From assembly GCA_036897625.1 (NCBI GenBank), contig JAYMTA010000029.1, forward strand, positions 1-64,000: 64,000 nt of DNA, written 5' to 3'. Position numbers and translations under genes: made by a program. The notes under the pieces were generated by a model. It was given only the letters and a program-made list of their open reading frames with translations, was not told the DNA's origin and did no database searches. Positions 28,621 to 40,640 of the stretch are shown here, piece by piece (the stretch's first letter is position 1; each line of letters starts with the position of its first letter). Source of the stretch: Pelargonium cotyledonis. Lineage: Eukaryota; Streptophyta; Magnoliopsida; Geraniales; Geraniaceae.

Positions 28621-29154
28621 CTAAAACCTAAATGAGCCTTTTCTCCTCCTTGAATTGCTGATTCTCCTGAAAGAGTGCTGTCGTTGCGAGACATTGAACT
28701 CTGAGTACATGTCCATGAAGAAGCTGTCAACAATGTCAAGATAAACCGGACTTCTGAGGCGAGAATAGTAATGGAGCGCCTCTTCTACGTCCAATTCATG
28801 TTCCATGTCACCCTCATCCACCATATCCAGCTCCTTCATCTTCTGTGCCAATGCGTAACACCCTGCATTTATGCTTTCAGAGGATTGCTTTCTACTGCTT
28901 CCTTCACGACGACGACTTCCTCTTAACTCCTGTTTGATCTTGGTCGGCATGGTTTCTTGGATACAAGCATTCTCTTGCTTCACCAACTCTCTGGACACCA
29001 TTGCATTCTTGTCAAGCTCAAGCTCAAGCTCAAGCTCAAGATCATCTGTAGTGGCACAGCAGCTGGTGAAGCGATCCAACAAGAAGGAAGTGAGGTTTTT
29101 GAGGGTTTTGCGCAAGAACTTCTTGGTCTTTGTAGGAGATATGGTTAGCTGCAT
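28621..29154 (-). CDS. Unrecognised plant protein, 177 residues
   Basis: A single open exon. The ATG at 29154 is the first on the frame (MQLTISPTKTKKF). The N-terminus is basic (KKFLRKTLKNLTSFLLDRF) and is followed by an acidic Leu-Glu repeat (LELELELELD), then a lysine/arginine-rich stretch with RGSRRREGSSRK. The C-terminal half has LDVEEALHYYSRLRSPVYLD and IVDSFFMDMYSEF, which looks like a conserved domain, and ends with basic residues. No signal peptide or membrane segment is seen. The coding bias and the ordered C-terminal block argue for a real gene. I do not recognise the family and will not guess a function. It is convergent with the peroxidase, about 400 bp apart. Confidence 0.65.
   Translation of the reverse strand: MQLTISPTKTKKFLRKTLKNLTSFLLDRFTSCCATTDDLELELELELDKNAMVSRELVKQENACIQETMPTKIKQELRGSRRREGSSRKQSSESINAGCYALAQKMKELDMVDEGDMEHELDVEEALHYYSRLRSPVYLDIVDSFFMDMYSEFNVSQRQHSFRRISNSRRRKGSFRF
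29013..29041 (-). repeat. Hexanucleotide repeat within the coding sequence (Leu-Glu run)
   Basis: About four to five CTCAAG/CTTGAG units in frame give LELELELELD in the protein at 28621-29154. The length is likely to vary between alleles by two residues per unit. Confidence 0.8.
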
Positions 29155-29159
29155 TTGTG

Positions 29160-30430
29160 GTTCTATTGCTTTCTGCACTGAACTCTCTATCTTTACAACA
29201 AAAATAGAGAAGCAACCTTGAAGCTTGTTAAGGTTATAGCTAAAAGTAAAGGCAGTGAAGATGTTCCAATTTATAATAAAGAATGTTATTAGTGATTTAG
29301 GAAGAATACAATCTTGGTCTTTTTTACATTTTGACTATTTGTCTAAAGTGCAGTAGTGGTGATTGGCGACAGATTAGAAAGCTAAAGCTAAAGCTATTGG
29401 TGTCTGTGTCTGGAGGTTTTTGCTTAAACCTTAAATAAAGCCTATATTAGTATCAGCCTTTTTGCTTTCTCGACCAATACTAAGATTGATTTGAAACTAT
29501 TGATTGGAACCATGCACAAAGCTCAATCATGGTGATTTGCAAGAAACAGACAATTATTGTATGTAAAAGATGCATGAAGGTCCCTAATAGTACTAGGTGG
29601 GTGACACTTTTAATGGCCCTGCAGCGAGGTCACTTTCTTGCAACTACCCTCCTGAAAATAAACGTATGTGTCCACTCTTTATATCTTGTAACCAAATGTC
29701 CAAATATAATTTTGCAGCTCAACCAATTGATTTTTATGTTTTGGCCAATGAATTGTTGTCATTGACCTTGTGGTGGTTTGGTCCATCTTAAAATTCAGAC
29801 TTTGAAGTTAATAACCAATATTTTCTTAAATTTGTGAGTTTTTTTTTTTTTTTTTTTCACATAGTATACATGTAGATATTGCCTAAGAAGTTATAAGATG
29901 TTAACGACAAATAGTACGACAAAACGTGGCGTTCAAGTGCCAAATCACACGTCTACTTGAAAACAATAAAGTCGTCACAACTCACAAGTAATAACGTATA
30001 TGAAGAATATATTCTTGAGACGTGCTAGAAAAGATCCGATCATGCGCACAGAACAACCCACCGAGAATGACCTTGTGACGTGGTGGCTCAACCTCGTCCG
30101 GCTTCATCTCAAGTTGACAACCTCATGTGTGATGTGGCATAGAGGCCACAATTTTTGTTTCAAGCACATCCAACCTTTCCCAACCTCGACCTCCTTTTGA
30201 AACTCCCAAGTCTTGTGGGATTCACGACATTTATTTTCCACAATAGACATCCAAGCCACCTCTCTTCCCAACACTTAGTTCTGACTAGAGACCTCCAAGT
30301 TTCAAGGAGAGCTCGCCATCTCTCCTACAACACTTAGTCTTTACAAGAGACCCGAACTTAATGACATGTTCGAATTTGATCAAAATTATTATTAAACAAA
30401 AATCTAACTTGTTATTGACCCGCTGTGTGA
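29160..30430. other. Intergenic stretch
   Basis: Contains the upstream region of the minus-strand gene and a poly(T) run of about 19 at 29839-29857. The part at 30000-30350 is less AT-rich and has short open frames, none recognisable. No RNA gene seen. Confidence 0.4.
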
Positions 30431-30435
30431 GGGAA

Positions 30436-30501
30436 GGCCCAGCCCAAGAATATCTCAAATCCTTGACGGGCTCTTTAAGCCCAATATTTATCCAGAGCCC
30501 A
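30436..30501. promoter_or_regulatory. Cluster of site II elements upstream of the eL37 gene
   Basis: The words GGCCCA (30436-30441) and AGCCCA (30441-30446, 30478-30483, 30496-30501) are TGGGCC or TGGGCT on the minus strand. This fits the TGGGCY site II consensus bound by TCP factors in plant ribosomal protein promoters. Four within 66 bp, about 110 bp upstream of the TATA box, is a typical arrangement. Confidence 0.6.
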
Positions 30502-30611
30502 CATTTATCGGGCCCGGTCACGAGGAACTAAAAGAATCGCATTTTAAGTCGTAGCGTCGACCGTAGCAGATCACTACCACTTGAAATCCCCAACCCTAAA
30601 ATCCTCTTATA

Positions 30612-30618
30612 CTATAAA
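30612..30618 (+). promoter_or_regulatory. TATA box of the eL37 gene
   Basis: TATAAAT, about 98 bp upstream of the ATG, followed by a C/T-rich leader as expected for a translation-machinery mRNA. Confidence 0.55.
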
Positions 30619-30684
30619 TCTTCTTCATCGCGCCGAGTCATTGCTCTTCTTCTCCAGCCAACAATTCAATTCAAGCTCCAGAGC

Positions 30685-30692
30685 TAGGGTTT
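30685..30692 (-). promoter_or_regulatory. Telo-box in the eL37 leader
   Basis: TAGGGTTT here is the complement of AAACCCTA, the telo-box found with site II elements in plant ribosomal protein genes. It lies 18 bp before the ATG. Confidence 0.55.
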
Positions 30693-30709
30693 CGTCTGCA
30701 ACTGCTACA

Positions 30710-31380
<671 letters not shown>

Positions 31381-31756
31381 GTGAGTAGAGCAATCAATGA
31401 TCAATGTTGGGTATCTCCAACATAGGTTTAGAATGCTTTTTTATTTGGACAAAACACTGTCTTCACAGTGTTATTATATGTTGACTCATAGTTGCTTTAA
31501 ATTGTATTTGCTTTCACTTTCAGACAAGGATGAGAATTTTGTTATCGGATGCTTATTGAATTATGATTTTTCTGTTGGAGTTAAATTTTCTGTGATGTTG
31601 TTAATATGCTGCTATACCTCGCATCTGCTTTCACCTTATTGATGTTACAATACTTTGTGGATTGTGATAGTCCTTGCACTTGATACTGTTTCCCGTTTTG
31701 TTATACTCTCACTGCCAAAATGATTGTCCTCTTTCCCTTTTGTATATGTGACACCC

Positions 31757-31884
31757 ATTGAGTGTAGTTTCTATTCTATTTTAAGGAGATAGTGTTATAC
31801 ATTTTCTCACCTTTTCATTGGAATACAAGAGAAAATCTACAACACAATCTCCTCCTTAAAATAGAATAGAAACTACACTCAATT
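31757..31884. repeat. 128-bp near-perfect inverted repeat (MITE- or hairpin-RNA-like)
   Basis: The left arm begins ATTGAGTGTAGTTTCTATTC and the right arm ends with its exact reverse complement; the outer 32 bp pair perfectly. The arms continue with a few mismatches (AGTGTTATACATTTTCTC against AGATTTTCTC-type text) to a short loop near 31815-31826. A transcript would form a long hairpin. It lies 376 bp past the eL37 stop codon. It may be a small TIR element or a precursor of small RNA. Confidence 0.8.
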
Positions 31885-31889
31885 TTGGA

Positions 31890-33000
31890 CTTGAGTAGAC
31901 TCTTAAAGTTCTGGTTGGCCTGTGTGATTTTCTGTTAGTTAGCAAATGAAATGTTTTGAGTAATGTGTTTGGTGAATTTTTTTGGTGTTTTCTATCCTTT
32001 CTAGAAATTTAGTTTTTCATAAATTGTAAGTTAGTATCCCTTTAGTTTTGTTATATAACGTGTCTATGGATACATCATTTGAGTAAGGTTAATTTTTTGG
32101 TGGGTTGAGAGTCTGGATCCTATGTTCAGAAGGTTTTGGATTAGGCTAAAGTTTTTAATTACATTATAATCCAAAAATCTTTTCCTGCTCCCACAATTTC
32201 ATTAGTGAAATTGAATGTCCTGTTATCTGTACTTAGCCTAATACGAATTAACTTGGGGCATATTCTTTATTCTCATTGAGAAATTGCATCCTCTTATTAT
32301 GGTTAAAGAGTTTTCTGTGATAATCTTGTTCCCCAATTTCAATGAGACTTGTGTTTCAGAGAGTTTGGTGGCATCAAATAGTTGATGTTGGGGTGTGCAT
32401 CCTCTAAATTTGAGTCGTAGAATCATTGTTAGGTTTCAGCGTGGTGACACTTCTTCCGAAGTGTTAGTCTTGTTCTCTGATTTTAGCCACAAAAATATTT
32501 CTCAAATGTATAATCTTCCTCTTGTAGCCTTTGTACCAACCTAATGTGCTGATGTGTAGTAGAATTTGTGTAGAAAATTTACCTCCATCTGCTTTGCCAC
32601 CACAGAATTGGTCCGTTTGGTTAGTGAGAGTAATTTTGGTTGAACATTATTTTGTTGCTTCTACTTTCCTAAAAAAATAACACATTCCATATGATTTTGT
32701 TGTTTCATTATACTGCTGGTTTGAGAGTAGAGTAAAATACTGTGAATGGTCCTCCAAAGAAACTGTGAATGGCCCTCCAAATGGTGTGCAACTTTCCCCA
32801 ATGGTATTGGCTCACAATTGTGGCCGTGTGTTTGAATAGGTCCCGTAATTATACACAAAATAATTTATATATCTAATGAAAATTAAATGGAACAACCTTT
32901 GGAAGAAAAAAAAAAGTCCAAAATCAATGGTACCTCAAAACTCTATGCTAGGCAATTTTTCCGTCTAAGCTCTTCAAAATTAAAGTAAGATAACTCTCTC
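31890..33000. other. Intergenic stretch between convergent genes
   Basis: T-rich text without recognised coding exons. The right part holds the 3' untranslated region of the minus-strand PX protein gene. A local duplication of about 20 bp (GTGAATGGTCCTCCAAA and GTGAATGGCCCTCCAAA) occurs near 32741-32780. Confidence 0.4.
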
Positions 33001-33001
33001 A

Positions 33002-36000
33002 TCAGCTGTCTTTAAATTCACCAAATCTGTGTTTTTCTTCTTGTAACTGCTTAAATACATATTCCAGCTCGGGAAATGCTGACAAAAGCAGCAGCTCGAG
33101 AAGGTCATAAGCCAATTGCTTTAAACAGACGGATGACTGCAAAAAAGAACCGAAACAAACTGGTCGTAAATGGGCCATCAATAATTTAGGGAAGCTAAGT
33201 CTGAGTGTATCTTTTATTTTATACTTTCATACATATTGTTTTTTGAATATAAATGAGTTAAAAGATAAGACTCTATCACAAATTTTCTTATTATTAAAAT
33301 ATGAAATTACCTGGAGAAAGAAATAGAGATCCTTAGCGCATTGTTCATAATCCCTCCTACCAACAAGGCCTACAATACCAGCCGGTGCATTGTCTGCATT
33401 GGTAGAATACAACTCATTATCAATACCAAAGTAGGCTGTCTATGAAAGATGAAAAATAAAAAAGAAACATGTAGGACCAAAGATATAACCTATCATCAGC
33501 TCGTATACAAACTTTGCACGACGATCTGCTTCTTGTTGTTGCTCCTCATCTACTGCTCTAGGTGAACCCATCTCTGGTTGTTGGTTGCGAGGGGAACTCT
33601 GTGATGGGTTACTAGAAGGTGGTGGCCTTTGTCGCTTGGGGTGTTTGGTTATAAAGATTCCATCAGGCCAAAGTATCTAGATGGAAGTAGACAATATCAG
33701 TAATAATCTATCTCAATCTGTTCCCAACAAAGCAATCATCAAAGTTCGGGTAAAGCATGTAAATAATTGGTTCCTCGAGTTGATTTACAACATCTATAGC
33801 TGCTACTGCTGCTAAAGACAAGTGTATCATGCGCCAGAAGCCACTAAATAATTTCAATGGAAATTATATATGTCTAGGTTTTAGTTTAAATATGTTTCCT
33901 CTGATAAATAACAACTAATTATGTTTGCAAGAGTTAGTACTTAGTACCTATATTTTTTTGAAATTTCTGATGAACTCTTTATTTGATTTTTCTGGTGTCT
34001 AGGTTTTGGTGTGTATTATATTCCATCATAAAGCAAGTGGTGGTTCCTTGCTTTCAACTTGGAGGATGATATTATTGTATTCACTGTCAGGTCATTTAGG
34101 GTTGCCAATTCCTTTGGTATTTAATTCATTCCTTATATCTTCTTTCATAAGGAGTGCATGCATCATATCAGTATTGGAAGTCTCAAACATGTAAAGATTT
34201 ATTTTCTAGGAAACAAGTTCTTAAGGGTCTTCTGGCCAAAAACATTGTGGCAGAAAGAATTTTATTATTAAAAAAAAAAACTAATGACTAAATATGGCAT
34301 TGGATATTGCATGCTTAATGGATCCGTAGGGGATGACTCAATGGTTCAAGGCACACACTTCTCAATGAGAGGTCGTGGGTTCGAGTCCCATTGAGTTGGG
34401 TGGGGAGGGGTTATGAGAAAAAGGGAAGAGCTACCCCTATTGACTGTTGTGTAGCTCGGCCGATTGAGCTTTAGTAAAATATATATTACCTGTTCAACCC
34501 GCTGGATCCCTGAAGCAACAACTGATCCTTTACGCAAAAGCTGGATTTTCTCTAGTATCCAATCATCAACGGCATCACCCATTCCTAGATGTAGTAACTG
34601 TTTTGCCACCCAAAATGCCTGCCGCCTGTAATGCACAGAAAATTAGCTTTTGGCATAGCTAGGGCCTAGGAATTGGATAACGTATTGACCAGATCTTAAC
34701 AGTCAAAATGATAGATACCAGATTCTAACAATGTTGTCTTAGCATACAAATCCAATACCTGATCCACCCACCATCATGGAGCTGGAAAATGACATCCACC
34801 AGATCCAATATGGGGACGCTTAAATTTGTAGGCACCCACTGCATGACAGAAAAGTGTGTGAAGATCATCCTGAGGATGCAAGAAAGCTATGGAGAACTAT
34901 AACCATCTCACAGAACAAATTTCAGTTCTGTATCCGTCCCACAATGCTATGACACATTCAAGAAGGAAAACTAAAACTGAATAAATGATGGCAAGTCAAT
35001 GATTACCTCTGTAGGAAGGGTTGGATCTGTTCTAGCATGAAGCAACTCAGAACTCTCTTCTAGAGCATCATGCTTTCGTCGTTTAACAGTTTCCCCAGCA
35101 TGTTTGTTACTTGATGCACTCTTAGTATCTGGATCTCTGCTTGTGATTTCTTTACTTGGCTTACTTACTGAAGAATGAGATACGCCTTGTCTATGTAATC
35201 CTAATCCATCAGTGACAACATTATGCTTCATCTGTAATGCTGATCCCTTGTTTTCAGAGCCTGAATGCTCCCTCTTGGGGGATAGGGGATTGACCACAGG
35301 CCCCACAAAATTTGTGACCTGACTTGTTTCTGATGGCTTATCATCCAGGTCAACTAGAGAGTTGCCAAGCAATAAGGATAACCGTAAGTTAGTGAGTCAA
35401 GACATGAAAAAGAGCACGCCTAAAGTCAACAATATTCTGCTTCAAAGAAGATTCACCTGACAATGTCTGAAGGATAGAGAATGAGTTGGAGAACAAGTAT
35501 GTCTGCATTTCAAAACATATAATAAGTATTCTCCCCAGAAGAAAAGAGCAGTCCCGGCACCCCATCCACACACTCAACAACAAAAACTAAAAATTAAGAA
35601 AGGGTACTATGTCAAACCTGAGAATCAACACAAAGAAAGTCCCAAACTTCTATTGATGCTGCAAGTTTGGGAAACTGCAGAAGCTCCTGCAGAACAACAC
35701 ATGCAGCAGTTATTAAAGAATTTGGAAGCATAAGACAAATACAATCCACCAGATAAGAAAAGGATACAATTTGTACACCATATCAAGTGGCCTGATTGCT
35801 AAGCCAGTTAAATGAAAGCAGGTATAAAAAAAATGAAAGCAAAACATAGCAGCAACCACTCCAGAAAAATACTTCAATCAGATTGTAATTCCAACATATC
35901 TCGCTCAATAATACAATATGCATATATATAATAAATATTTTACTACATGCTATCACTATACTTCATTCAAATGGATGTTCCACAATAACTGTCCACTTCC

Positions 36001-39000
36001 CTCATTGGATAATCATATATGGATAGTTTCAATAATATCTCTATACTAAATAGTGATAATACCTTAGTGTTCGTTAGTCGTTACTATTAGAGTGCAAGTG
36101 GAATGTCAGTTAAACTATCTCAATCAAGAAAGCAAGAAAAAAGAGATAAGAAGTTTAACCTTTAAATATTTATCAAGCAATCTACAGCGTTCTCGTATGA
36201 TGGGTACATCTAAGCCAGTAGACAGAAAATGCTTGGGTGGCAAATGAAGATTATACTCAGAGAATTGTTTAAGACGTCGATGTAGCTCCTCAAAATGCCG
36301 AAACCTACAGAAGATAACAATATCATTCGCTTATAGGTTTAGGATTAAATTAAGAGATGAATGACTTGTCAAAATGTCAACTAAATCAATAAATCCATTC
36401 AAAGCGGAATGATTATTAGAATATACAAAACCAGAAAGTATACAGCAAATTATTAGTACCTTCTTTTGATCGACCAACTATTATTATTTACATCCGTAAC
36501 AGATATCGAGTAAACAGCAAATGCTCTAGAGTTACTCTTCACAATATTTGCACCCAATACCTGCAACGGCATATTAGCTTACATCATTTACACATCATTT
36601 TAATGAAACTTGGGTTTCTGGAATGTAGAAAGATATTTTAATTACCTCACACTTCAACTTATAAAATGAATCTACCAATAATGAACTCTGCACAGAATTA
36701 CTAGTCAAATTATGAGCTTCTGGTATGGACACGAAGGGTGTGGATGAAGAAGCTGCTGCTCCACTGTGAACTCTACCAAAGAGTTCAGTTTCAGAATCAT
36801 CACTAGATTCTTGAGCTCTATGGCCTGCGGGAGATTTAAGTATATCCAACCCATCTCCAGACAAGAAGCTTGTTCTCTCAACTTCATGCCAAATGGGCAC
36901 CTTTGATTTAGGCTTCTTATCATATTGGGTTCCAGTTCCTCTACTATGATTAACACGACTTCTGCCAGTTTTCTTTCTATTATGGCCTTCAAAATTTTCA
37001 AGTGGATGATGAATGTGAATGACAGCCTGATTTTTTTTACTCTTGCCATCCCAAACTTTAGTTCCAGGAGATCCAAGACCAGTTACATTGTCAATTTCTT
37101 CATCCTCAGAAGTATAAGAACTACTGCTCATTTCCTCAAAAGCCTTTAGGACATGTTCATCATATTCTGAATAGGAAATAACTGAAGAGGGCTTTGATAT
37201 GTTTTTGTCATTATGAATGAGTGAAGTCTCTGCTGCAGACTGATCAGTCTGTCCAGAATGAATTGTGGTGCTCTTGGGAGGGTAAAGCTGAGTTGAATTG
37301 TCTCTTTCCTTGAGTTTGGGCGCTGAGTTTATTTGACCAGCTAAAACAGCCTTTCCTACAGAAGAATTCTGAGGATCATGGTCAATTACTTTGTCTTCCT
37401 TCTTTTTGTAGTTTTTCCCTTTTGCCCACATATTTTCAAAATTTTCTGGAGCAAGGGCTTGAGTCTTCCTGAGAGATATCAGATCTAACATGTCGCCCCA
37501 TTCCCCTCCTGAGAGGTGTCTTTTGACACCTCTTCCATCACTAGCTAATGAGCCAAGTGAAATGGAAGATCGAGTGTCGACAGAAAGTAATGGATCTTTC
37601 GAGATGTGTGGTCCATTCGAATCTGAAACAGGTTTATCCGTGGCAGTTTTAGATTGATCAGCTTTCAACTGCACAAGTTCAACACCAGTGACGGAAGGAT
37701 CTACAAACTTAGAAAAATGGTCAGATGACATTCTTGAAGATCCATTTTGCTTTGACAAAGATTCGTCCTCTGTTGCAATAACTACTTTATCTGCCTTGGT
37801 CCTAGAGATAACTAATGCCTCAATTCTCTCATTAATGAACCTGTCAAAAGAGAAATAGAAACTGAGAACACCAGCAATTGACAATTAAAATATTTTTAAA
37901 AGTGCGGAGTGATGTACCTTGGACTAGCTAAGTTTAAAACTGGTCGAATTACTGTGCAAGCAAGGAGCTCCCTCACGACAAAACGGAAAAAAGAACACTG
38001 CAAATCTTCAGGCTTGAAAGTGAAAGAAATAAGACCATCCATCAGATGCTGTAAAACCTGGAATTAAATGAAGAAACTATTGTCAAAGCAACTAGGAAGG
38101 CAGAGAAAGTATTAAAAAAGGAAGAAGAAAAAAAATTCATTCTTGAAGGTAGGAACTATATAATAACCAAATAAGTATTTGAAGCAGATCCCTAGAAAAG
38201 AGAAGAAAAAGAGTAAACAACCTTGTGCTCTGCTTCAGCAGAAAATAAAGCAGGGTGCAATTTGTTTTCAGCAGCAAGTATGCGTCGTAATTCTATATCT
38301 CGAAATTCAATAGTTAGTGACCCTGAATGTTGCTTTTCGATCTTTGCTTGACTTGCATGAAAAAGCTCCAAGTGCGTGCAAATGAGATTAATAAGATCCC
38401 TGAACATCCAAGTATATTTAGTGAAATAATTAATGTTTTTAAATAAACACGTCCAAATATTAAGGGAAATTGAAAGATTTTAAACCTTGTCAGAAGATCT
38501 ATAAGATTCACGTTCCTCATACGACTTGAAAGTTCTCCCAGAACACCATTTATGATCTGCACTAGTTCCTCTGGACCTTCCTTATCAGGTGTTAAGCGAG
38601 AGTACCATAGATCTGTCACCCACTCTGAAACAAGATGTTTGGTAAAGTGATCTATTGCATCTTCAACAGCAGGTGAATTCACTTTCCTTCTCCAGTTAGA
38701 CTTCTTAACAGTTTTAGGATATTCAAAAGGTTTCTTCATAGACAATGCATTTGCTGAGGATGGTTTGCTGTTGTATATTGCAGCTTTCTTTCGCATTTCA
38801 AAATCTAGAGACAAATAACGAATGATAATAATTAAGGAGGCGGCAGCTGGCAGGTTGACCCATACTGATGAGCTCGTCACTGAAATAAGAGCAAAAAAAA
38901 AAAAGGAGAGAATTACATCCAAAGACAGTATAGCACAATGAGGTTTAGAAAACATGTGTGCATGTCTGTGTCCAAGCAACATGCTAAGAGCCTGAGTATT

Positions 39001-40640
39001 AATTGCAATATGCCAATATCCATATACCTCATGAGTTGTGTAAATACTTAATGAGTTACCACCAATACATCTCAATAGGCATTGAGGCTCCAATATAATG
39101 TATTCAGTTAAGAAGATCTTAAGTTTCCAGCACTAATCATTAGTTGTGGTATTGTAACCTTCTTATATTGACCTCTATAGTATAAGGAGGGTAAGTGGGT
39201 AACTGAGGATATGAAAAATTACTTATTGATAACTGGGCTTGTTATCAGGAGTGGCCAAGAGAGCCATGAGCCCATGACATATTACACCCTAGATTAGTTT
39301 ATTTCAACAGTTCAAAATTCCCGAGCATAAATTCAGCAAGTGAATATACTTCTTTCACATGTGATAGGTTTCCAGCATAATCATATTGGTTCTTCCTTTT
39401 AGTTGCAGAACTAATGTGAGACTTAACGATTCTACAAGATGTCATCAAACTATTTGGAGTTGTCAGCATGGTTTGGCATATAAAATGTCTGAGACAAGGT
39501 CTTCATATTTGATGTTTCTCAAAGGATTTATAAAATATTTGTTTAAAGAAAGTCATTCATCTAGAAGTCCTTGTTTATAAGAGAGCAAACTGTCCTACAT
39601 GAATGCAAAGTGGATAAGCGTCAATCTCAAACAAGTCATCAATTGTGGCATACTATACGCTTGAACTCAGTATCATGAGATACAAAAGAGGATGACAATG
39701 TAGTTGTATGAACTGCATTAAAAATAGAGTAACAGCTCATCCACTAATGAGTAATGCTGTAATAGAACTTCAAAAGTAGACAGGAAAACATATAGATTTC
39801 TGTCCTCCAATGATGATGATCATATAACAGAAATCACTGATCACTATTTATCTCATACAATCTCTCTGCAGCCCAGGTTCTCCTTAGAAAACCTCTAAAA
39901 ACTAATACCACCCCCATCTTCACTTTAAATATGCACTATACCAAAATGAAATGTCCCATTGAACTATTCACTTTCTGTACCAACAAGTAAATTACACCTC
40001 AGTTACCAATAATATTCATTGGGAGAGTCACTTGGATGAAGAGTCAATTAAGTCAAATAAGACAATATGTTGGGATGGAGCGAGTAGATGATTAAGTAAG
40101 AAGGTACAATGATCTTGAAAGGGCAATGTCATTAACTGCATTACTTCCACCTCAACTCCAGCTCTATACTTCTAGAACTACTGCTGACTTTTTGAATTAG
40201 GTCTAGACCATGCCGAACATCATAGAGCATCAACAGATGATAGAAAAACAAATCACGGATATCTAACTTATAGCTTCAGTTATATATCTTGACTAGTAAG
40301 TACGAACTAGATTGCTGATGTGCTGTCCTTTAGCAAGCATCACTAAATACAGTCGAAACAGTGAATCAAAGGACTGAATGAGCAACTGAAATGAACAAAT
40401 TATAGAATAAATACTGAAATCTACTAAAATAGAGTAAAATTCATATCCAAAAATACATTTCAAACTGAATAATTCACTCATATCCAGACCAATCAACCAA
40501 ACTCTATCAATCTGAATTCGAAAAAACTTACAAGACATGAGATAAGACAAGCCGACAACACATATAACAAGAAAAACGATCCGCTTCTTGCCTTCCTCGA
40601 CCAGGTCCCGAACCGCCACCTGCCTCCGCTGCGAGCTCAT
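33002..40640 (-). CDS. PXA-PX-nexin_C domain protein (SNX13/14/25-like, At2g15900 type)
   Basis: Fifteen exons on the minus strand run from the ATG at 40640 to the stop at 33002; all phases join, giving about 1128 residues. Exons from 5' to 3' (low..high): 40532-40640, 38486-38879, 38222-38399, 37918-38057, 36646-37840, 36460-36560, 36160-36304, 35618-35686, 35457-35502, 35007-35353, 34759-34838, 34490-34625, 33490-33676, 33311-33435, 33002-33136. Order of parts: two N-terminal membrane segments (RIVFLVICVVGLSYLMS and the LPAAASLIIII stretch); a PXA domain (DAIDHFTKHLVSEWVTDLWY); a long Ser/Asp-rich linker in exon 5; a PX domain with the phosphoinositide-binding RRFRHFEELHRRL; a second linker; and a C-terminal nexin domain (AFWVAKQLLHLGMGDAVDDW, then LAYDLLELLLLSAFPEL). 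Relatives tether ER to endosomal, vacuolar or lipid-droplet membranes; in plants the role is little known. Confidence 0.92.
34326..34480 (+). mobile_element. tRNA-derived SINE (family 1) in an intron of the PX protein gene
   Basis: The head reads GTAGGGGATGACTCAATGG (A box) and, 30 bp further, GTGGGTTCGAGTCCC (B box), the split polymerase III promoter of a SINE. The body continues GGGGAGGGGTTATGAG and GAGCTACCCCTATTG, and the element ends GATTGAGCTTTAGTAAAAT. It is antisense to the host gene, and its tail ends within about 10 bp of the splice donor of exon 12 (34488-34489). It is the best-kept of three copies of this family in the window. Confidence 0.8.

Noticed and set aside
28871-29221. 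Plus-strand 116-codon frame opposite the 177-residue protein
   Set aside because: It is the antisense shadow, with a Ser run produced by the CTCAAG repeat.
34378-34400. GGGTTCGAGTCCC as part of a tRNA gene
   Set aside because: The A and B boxes are tRNA-like, but no acceptor stem pairs and a long non-tRNA body follows, so it is a SINE.
40060-40090. Possible Stowaway right end (GGGATGGAGCGAGTA) in intron 1 of the PX protein gene
   Set aside because: No matching left end with a TA duplication could be found; may be a decayed fragment.
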